This document shows positions 59,538 through 64,000 of a stretch of DNA of 64,000 bases, piece after piece. The position numbers and the translations under genes are program-made. The notes beneath the pieces are model-generated. The model saw only the letters and a list, made by a program, of their open reading frames with translations, searched no databases and was not told the origin of the DNA. Numbering within the stretch: the stretch's first letter is position 1; each line of letters opens with the position of its first letter. This DNA comes from Flavobacteriales bacterium. Lineage in GTDB: Bacteria; Bacteroidota; Bacteroidia; Flavobacteriales; Flavobacteriaceae. Location of the stretch: NCBI GenBank assembly GCA_018335925.1, contig JAGXRF010000019.1, positions 1-64,000 on the forward strand, in the 5' to 3' direction.

Positions 59538-59545
59538 CAAAAGTA
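59538..59545 (-). promoter_or_regulatory. -7 box of the efflux operon
   Basis: TACTTTTG on the minus strand fits TAnnTTTG, 26 bases before the tolC-type gene start. No regulator gene (TetR or AraC) is found next to the operon. Confidence 0.5.
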
Positions 59546-59648
59546 GGTTGCGTTTTCTTGCCAGTCAGTAACATTTGTTACCGGGAAAATTGGGCTTTAA
59601 TTTTTTGTTAATTTTCTTTTTTTCATTGACCTCCTATTAGTCAACCTC

Positions 59649-59656
59649 TATTTTTG
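59649..59656 (+). promoter_or_regulatory. Promoter of the outer-membrane protein gene
   Basis: TATTTTTG fits TAnnTTTG, and TTG at 59626-59628 lies exactly 20 bases upstream. This is the clearest complete Bacteroidota-type promoter in the window. It lies 18 bases before the ATG at 59675 and excludes the in-frame start at 59654. Confidence 0.7.
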
Positions 59657-59674
59657 CGGTTTAAGTTGTTAGCC

Positions 59675-60520
59675 ATGAAAAATTTATATTGTATTCTTTT
59701 TGCATTTAGTACCTCTTTAATGATAGCTCAAACCGACGAGCAGGAAAGAAAGGCTATATTAGATAGTTTGTATATAGAAGAAGTTGAAAACAAAACCGAG
59801 AAATTAAAACTATTGCATGCAGAACCTTTGTATATCGATTTAATTCGTGATTTAGGTGCCCGAAAAGGAGAAAAAGAATGGAACGTTGGTTTTGGTATTA
59901 AAGACAAAAACAAATACGACGAATACGAAGCTTTGGTAGAATACGAATGGGCTCCTGTAGACAGATTGGGATTGGAAATTGAACTTCCATTTGCTTTTTA
60001 CTACAAAAATGAAGATGTGCAAGCTCCTTCTAGCAGACTAGAAAGTTTAAAATTAGCAGCCCAATATACTTTTTTAGTGCATGAAAAATCCAAAACCTCG
60101 TTAGCTATTGGATACTTGCACGAGTTTGAAATAACCCCTTTTAGAAATTACAAAACTTCTCGTTTTTTTACAGGGAATGTGTACAATCCATTTTTTGTAG
60201 CAGCCAAAAGATGGGGAAATAATTTCCATACCTTAATTTATACTGGCCCTCAGTTTATCCAAGAAAGAAGTCATGGATGGGAAACCGTTTGGCAAGTGAA
60301 TACCAATTTTCATTATATGATTCCAGGTACCCGCAATTTCATAGGTTTGGAAATTAACAAAGAAATATACCATAACGATTTTGACATGGTATTAAGACCA
60401 CAAATGCGATTGGCTATTTCCGAAAAAACTTTGGTGGGAATTGTAACCGGAATTCCGGTACAAAGAGAAAACAATCGATTTTCTACTTTTATAAGATTGA
60501 TATACGAACCTGGACATTAA
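59675..60520 (+). CDS. Outer-membrane beta-barrel protein of unknown function
   Basis: This 281-residue protein has a signal peptide (LMIAQTDEQE). The mature part starts with a helical segment (LLHAEPLYIDLIRDLGARKGEKEWNVG), followed by alternating strands (YEALVEYEWAPVDRLGLEIELPFAFYY, SLAIGYLHEFEITP, FIGLEINKEIYHNDF) typical of a small outer-membrane barrel. Homologues in the phylum are in my memory sometimes mislabelled as FGAM synthase; no PurL sequence is present. The stop overlaps the convergent cvfB stop by four bases. Confidence 0.75.
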   Translation: MKNLYCILFAFSTSLMIAQTDEQERKAILDSLYIEEVENKTEKLKLLHAEPLYIDLIRDLGARKGEKEWNVGFGIKDKNKYDEYEALVEYEWAPVDRLGLEIELPFAFYYKNEDVQAPSSRLESLKLAAQYTFLVHEKSKTSLAIGYLHEFEITPFRNYKTSRFFTGNVYNPFFVAAKRWGNNFHTLIYTGPQFIQERSHGWETVWQVNTNFHYMIPGTRNFIGLEINKEIYHNDFDMVLRPQMRLAISEKTLVGIVTGIPVQRENNRFSTFIRLIYEPGH

Positions 60521-61344
60521 TTTTTCAAACGTATCCCATTTTCCACCAATTCAATTTGTTGGTTTTTGTACAAGGTTCCCACGGCACGTTTGAAATTCTT
60601 TTTGCTCATTCGCAAAACGGTTTTAATTTCTTCGGGTGAACTGTTGTCGTGCAAACCTAAAAAACCATCGTTGGCTTCTAGCTCTTCCAAAATCACTTTT
60701 GCATGATCGGTTATGGCATCTGCTACAGTTAAATGCAAGGTAACATCTAACTTACCATCCGGACGAACTTGCTTGATATAAGCCGGATACTTGTCACCGG
60801 GTCGTAAAGTTTCCACTCCAGCATGTTGAAACAATAAGCCTTTGTGTTTTTGATTGATGATCACATTATAACCCAAATCGGTTTTGTGATAAATGGTAAT
60901 TTCTACTGCTTCGTTATCCGTGTAATTAGCAGGTTCTTTATCAATGAATTTGTTTATTCGAGAGGATGCCACCAAACGATTGCTTTGCCCATCAATGTAC
61001 ACATAAACCAAATAACGCTTGTTTACTTCCATTTTGGTATTTTGTTCGCGAAATGGCACAAACAAGTCTTTTTCCAAACCCCATTGCAAAAAAGCTCCGT
61101 ATTGGTTGGTATGACTTACTTTTAAGTAAGCAAAATCGTTACAAGTTACATAAGGATGTTGGGTAGTGGCAACTAATCGCTCTTCGTGGTCAAGATACAC
61201 AAACACTCGAATGTTTTGGTTGACCTCCATTTGGTTGGTAACAAACTTTTTAGGCAACAACACCTCTGTTTCTCCATCGGTTAAAAAAGCACCAACAGAA
61301 GTAAAACGAACCAATTGCAGGGTATGAAAAATTCCGATTTGCAT
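60517..61344 (-). CDS. cvfB: CvfB-like S1 domain RNA-binding protein
   Basis: This 275-residue protein has three S1-type domains and a winged-helix end. The first domain includes EVLLPKKFVTNQMEVNQNIRVFVYLDHEERLVAT, split here. The second is AYLKVSHTNQYGAFLQWGLEKDLFVPF, and the third RPGDKYPAYIKQVRPDGKLDVTL. The C-terminal KTVLRMSKKNFKRAVGTLYKNQQI is the winged helix. It is homologous to Staphylococcus CvfB and E. coli YitL. It binds RNA; the regulated targets are unknown. It sits 58 bases after menD in the same direction, a pairing I recall from other Bacteroidota. A -7 box of its own lies at 61364. Confidence 0.88.
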   Translation of the reverse strand: MQIGIFHTLQLVRFTSVGAFLTDGETEVLLPKKFVTNQMEVNQNIRVFVYLDHEERLVATTQHPYVTCNDFAYLKVSHTNQYGAFLQWGLEKDLFVPFREQNTKMEVNKRYLVYVYIDGQSNRLVASSRINKFIDKEPANYTDNEAVEITIYHKTDLGYNVIINQKHKGLLFQHAGVETLRPGDKYPAYIKQVRPDGKLDVTLHLTVADAITDHAKVILEELEANDGFLGLHDNSSPEEIKTVLRMSKKNFKRAVGTLYKNQQIELVENGIRLKN

Positions 61345-61363
61345 GAACTAAATTCTTAAGGCA

Positions 61364-61371
61364 CAAAGGTA
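61364..61371 (-). promoter_or_regulatory. -7 box of cvfB
   Basis: TACCTTTG on the minus strand fits TAnnTTTG, 19 bases before the cvfB start. Confidence 0.5.
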
Positions 61372-61402
61372 GTTGTAATATCGAGATAAAAAAATGAATG
61401 AC

Positions 61403-63061
61403 TTAGTCCATTTCTGTTTGAATATATTTAAAAAAATCTTTTAAAATATTTTCATTTTGCACTTTAGAAGTATTTATTTCCAAAATAGTTTTCGCATTTG
61501 TTGAAATAAAATGATTCCATTGTTTTTTTAACGAAATTTCATCTTCAATTCCTACATAAGCAAAACCATACATCGCAGCCAAATGTTGGGCATTTAAATG
61601 GTGTTGGGTTTCAAAAAACTGATGAAAAACAGGTTGGTCTTGGTGACCAGGTAATATTCTAAATATTCCACCTCCACCGTTATTGATTAAAATGATTTTA
61701 AAATCATTCGGAATGTATTGGTTCCACAATCCATTGCTATCATAGAAAAAACTCAAATCTCCTGTAATGAGTACCGTTGGTTTTTCATGAAACAAAGCTG
61801 CTCCTACAGCAGTGGATGTACTTCCGTCTATACCCGAAGTACCTCGGTTGCAAAATATTTCCCAATTAGGTTTGGTTTTAAATAACTGCAGATATCTAAT
61901 AGAGGCACTGTTAGAAACTTGAAGGTGTAAATTATCTGGCAAATATTGGCAAATAAAGTCAAACACTTTGTAATCTGAAAACGGAGCTTGCTGGGCAAAA
62001 GCCTTGGCCTTTTCTTTTTTACGATGCCAGTTTTCTAAAAAATAAGTCGCATATCCTTCTTTATTTGATTGAAAGGTAAGCTGTTTCAAACCATCTAAAG
62101 CGGAAATATTTACATGCCCAGTTAATACTCCAAAAGTATCATTGGCTTTGGTTGCATCTACATGGTAATGGTATTTTGGAGGGTGACTTCTGAGCAAAGC
62201 TTTGATTCTTTTAGAAACCAACATGCCTCCTAAGCTAATTAAAATATCCGGTTGAAATTGGTGCTTGTCGGTTTTTGAAAAATCGCTAATCAACACATCT
62301 ATTTCATCTATGATATGTGGTGCATGCACATTCGAATTTTTCTCGCTCAATACCAACACCGAAGCATCGTTAGAAAACTCTTCTAACAACTTTTCTAATT
62401 GCTCATTTTTCGGTTGGTTACCAATTAATAGCAACTTTTTGGTAGATTGGTTCCAAGCTTCTACTACTTTTGGCAATAAGGTTGTAGTTGGAGTTGCTTC
62501 TGAAAAACTAACCCAATGAGGGATTCTACTATAATCCGATACCAATTCGTACAAAGGCTCTTCAAAGGGCACATTGATATGCACCGGGCCTTTGCCTACT
62601 TTGGCTGTGTAAATGGCATCTTGAATGGCAACATCGTTATCTACAGTATCTTCATCTAAAAGTTGTACACTTTTTAAAATGTGGTTGGCAAATACGTTTT
62701 GTTGACGAATGGTTTGTCCGTCCCCAATATCAATTTTATGCGAAGGTCTGTCGGCACTCAATACAATTAGCGGAATTTCGCTGTAAAAAGCTTCTGCAAT
62801 AGCCGGATAATAATTCAACAAAGCACTGCCCGAAGTGCATACCAATACCACCGGTTCCTTTTTTTGTTGGGCAATACCCAAAGCAAAAAAAGCAGCACAA
62901 CGTTCATCTACAATACTATAGCATCTAAAGTAGGATTGATTTGCAAACCCAAGCGTTAAAGGGGCATTTCTGGAACCCGGAGAAATTACAATTTCTCGGA
63001 TTTGATATTTTTCAAACACCTGCAACAAAATTTGTGCAGTGGTAATTTTGGGTAAATTCAT
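61403..63061 (-). CDS. menD: 2-succinyl-5-enolpyruvyl-6-hydroxy-3-cyclohexene-1-carboxylate synthase
   Basis: This 552-residue ThDP enzyme joins isochorismate and 2-oxoglutarate in menaquinone synthesis. Motifs are VISPGSRNAPLTL near residue 25, DERCAAFFALGIAQ, CTSGSALLNYYPAIAEA, SADRPSHKIDIGDGQTIRQ, the Mg/ThDP-binding GDLSFFYDSNGLW near residue 435 and GIDGSTSTAVGAAL. All are standard for MenD. It follows a palindromic-repeat spacer and is in an operon with cvfB. With menF and menE in the window, three of the pathway steps are covered but far apart. Confidence 0.96.
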   Translation of the reverse strand: MNLPKITTAQILLQVFEKYQIREIVISPGSRNAPLTLGFANQSYFRCYSIVDERCAAFFALGIAQQKKEPVVLVCTSGSALLNYYPAIAEAFYSEIPLIVLSADRPSHKIDIGDGQTIRQQNVFANHILKSVQLLDEDTVDNDVAIQDAIYTAKVGKGPVHINVPFEEPLYELVSDYSRIPHWVSFSEATPTTTLLPKVVEAWNQSTKKLLLIGNQPKNEQLEKLLEEFSNDASVLVLSEKNSNVHAPHIIDEIDVLISDFSKTDKHQFQPDILISLGGMLVSKRIKALLRSHPPKYHYHVDATKANDTFGVLTGHVNISALDGLKQLTFQSNKEGYATYFLENWHRKKEKAKAFAQQAPFSDYKVFDFICQYLPDNLHLQVSNSASIRYLQLFKTKPNWEIFCNRGTSGIDGSTSTAVGAALFHEKPTVLITGDLSFFYDSNGLWNQYIPNDFKIILINNGGGGIFRILPGHQDQPVFHQFFETQHHLNAQHLAAMYGFAYVGIEDEISLKKQWNHFISTNAKTILEINTSKVQNENILKDFFKYIQTEMD

Positions 63062-63117
63062 AATTATTTCATATCAACTAATAAGCTAAAACCAATTCAG
63101 CCTGATAGTATTTAAAA

Positions 63118-63173
63118 GCTGACCCGAACCGCTTTAGCGGTGAACGGACGAAGTAAACTAGTTCAGCTTGACA
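63118..63173. repeat. Partial copy of the palindromic repeat family
   Basis: AGCTGACCCG, GGACGAAGTAAA and AGTTCAGCTTGACAG match the right half of the 44.8 kb element in the same order. A perfect CCGCTTTAGCGG palindrome is inserted within it. Upstream, TTCAGCCTGATAG (63096) looks like a degenerate second end. The element lies in the spacer before menD. Confidence 0.65.
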
Positions 63174-63202
63174 GTTCTGTTCACCATTAAGTTTCAACAA
63201 CT

Positions 63203-64000
63203 TTACTTTTTAGAAGCTTCCATGGCTTGGTGTAAATCAAACCACAAATCGTCTGCTCGTTCAATCCCAACAGAAAAACGAAGCAATTGGTCGGTAATTC
63301 CTTGCGACATTCTTTCCTCTTTGCTCAACAAAGAATGGCTGGTTTTTGCTGGAGATAAAATGGTGGACTCCACTCCTGCCAAACTCATGCTTGGTTTGAT
63401 GATTTGTAATTTCTTTAAAAAAACATCGGTATCTACCTCATCTGATAATTCAAACGATAGCATGCCACCAAAGCCTTTCATTTGTTTTTTTGCCAACTCG
63501 TATTGCGGATGCGATTTTAAACCCGGGTAATACACCGAAGCTACCAAGGGGTTTTCGTGCAAACGCTTGGCTAATTTTTTGGCATTTTTGTTTTGTTGCT
63601 TTACTCTTACGTGCAAGGTTTTAACACTTCGTTCCAACAGCCAAACCGTATAATCGCTTAGGTTAGCACCTAAATTAATGCCGGTAACAAACATTTGTTG
63701 GATATGCTCTTTTGATGCCATCACCACTCCTGCCAATATATCGCTGTGTCCACCTAAATATTTGGTAGCACTGTGGATGATCAAATCAATGCCCAACTCA
63801 TGTGGATTTTGGTTTACAGGAGAAGCAAACGTATTGTCGATCATCGAAATTAACTGATGTTTTTTGGCAATATTGGCCACTGCTTGTATGTCTACCAAAG
63901 TCATTTTTGGGTTCGAAGGTGTTTCGATATAAATCACTTTGGTGTTTTCTTGTACACAGGCTTCCAAAGCTTCCGGAGTATCTTCGGTAGCAAAGGAATA
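63203..64000 (-). CDS. Trans-sulfuration PLP enzyme, cystathionine gamma-synthase-like (partial, 5' cut)
   Basis: The gene runs off the right edge, and 265 codons of the C-terminal part are present. KVIYIETPSNPKMTLVD, MIDNTFASPVNQNPHELGIDLIIHSATKYLGGHSDILAG (split) contains the PLP lysine in SATKYLGG. KGFGGMLSFELSDEVDT and the end AGVESTILSPAKTSHSLLSKEERMSQGITDQLLRFSVGIE, in parts, match cystathionine gamma-synthase and O-succinylhomoserine sulfhydrylase types. Beta- or gamma-lyase activity cannot be ruled out. The visible ATG-like start is internal; the true start is outside the window. Confidence 0.88.
   Translation of the reverse strand, partial: YSFATEDTPEALEACVQENTKVIYIETPSNPKMTLVDIQAVANIAKKHQLISMIDNTFASPVNQNPHELGIDLIIHSATKYLGGHSDILAGVVMASKEHIQQMFVTGINLGANLSDYTVWLLERSVKTLHVRVKQQNKNAKKLAKRLHENPLVASVYYPGLKSHPQYELAKKQMKGFGGMLSFELSDEVDTDVFLKKLQIIKPSMSLAGVESTILSPAKTSHSLLSKEERMSQGITDQLLRFSVGIERADDLWFDLHQAMEASKK

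Noticed and set aside
59675..60520. FGAM synthase annotation for this gene
   Set aside because: It has a signal peptide and barrel strands and no PurL motifs; the real purL is at 16883.

Overview
The window looks like chromosome of a member of the Flavobacteriaceae (phylum Bacteroidota). The DNA is AT-rich. Upstream of many genes a -7 box of the Bacteroidota type (TAnnTTTG) can be read 10-90 bases before the start, and Shine-Dalgarno sequences are largely absent. The content fits as well: type IX secretion C-terminal signals, TonB-dependent receptors with a carboxypeptidase-like front domain, a GldL-like hairpin, bacillithiol genes (bshA, bshB1), menaquinone genes (menE, menF with a hotdog thioesterase, menD), a ResB-CcsA fusion and several families seen mainly in this phylum (DUF2911, DUF6146). 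I cannot name the genus.

Layout. 0-12.7 kb: tail of a secreted T9SS protein, a secreted endonuclease I, a one-piece transketolase, menE, a CPBP membrane protease, an ArsC-like protein, a TonB-dependent receptor, a lipoprotein M28 peptidase and a TSUP transporter. 12.7-20.6 kb: tRNA-His, then bshB1-menF-thioesterase on the minus strand, a large lipoprotein and purL. 20.6-25.5 kb: two tandem copies of a palindromic repeat, a DUF2911 protein, and a divergent SRPBCC-SDR-photolyase operon behind a repeated TTGTTWAAC motif, then a cysteine-synthase-like enzyme. 25.5-38.5 kb: oligopeptidase, YbaB, small envelope proteins including an unlisted 58-residue GldL-like hairpin, birA, rsfS-ftsH, a LUD-cdsA-psd-ACBP-superoxide dismutase cluster, a TRIC channel, threonine aldolase and prfB with its programmed frameshift. 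38.7-40.6 kb: an LtaS-like membrane sulfatase.

40.7-44.95 kb is the accessory region. On the minus strand, headless and partly broken toxin tips alternate with small membrane proteins or lipoproteins that look like immunity proteins. One tip is an NlpC/P60 peptidase domain and another a CHAP/amidase-like domain. There are four tip-immunity pairs plus a further tail fragment. No Rhs core or secretion module is present. The array lies between word-repeat spacer DNA and a palindromic repeat element. I read it as an orphan polymorphic-toxin tip/immunity bank, and it is the most interesting part of the window.

44.97-64 kb returns to housekeeping genes: pdxH, a secreted glutathione peroxidase, the ResB-CcsA cytochrome c biogenesis fusion, a PrcB-like lipoprotein with bshA, an Lrp regulator divergent from a methionine gamma-lyase-like enzyme, a small DUF2892 and P-II-like pair, an RND permease-adaptor-TolC efflux set, an outer-membrane protein, cvfB-menD, and a trans-sulfuration enzyme cut by the window end. 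Three or more copies of one palindromic intergenic repeat family (20.6, 44.8 and 63.1 kb), a separate 210-base palindromic element (29.0 kb) and short word-repeat spacers (40.7 and 57.0 kb) give the chromosome a recurrent intergenic repeat texture.
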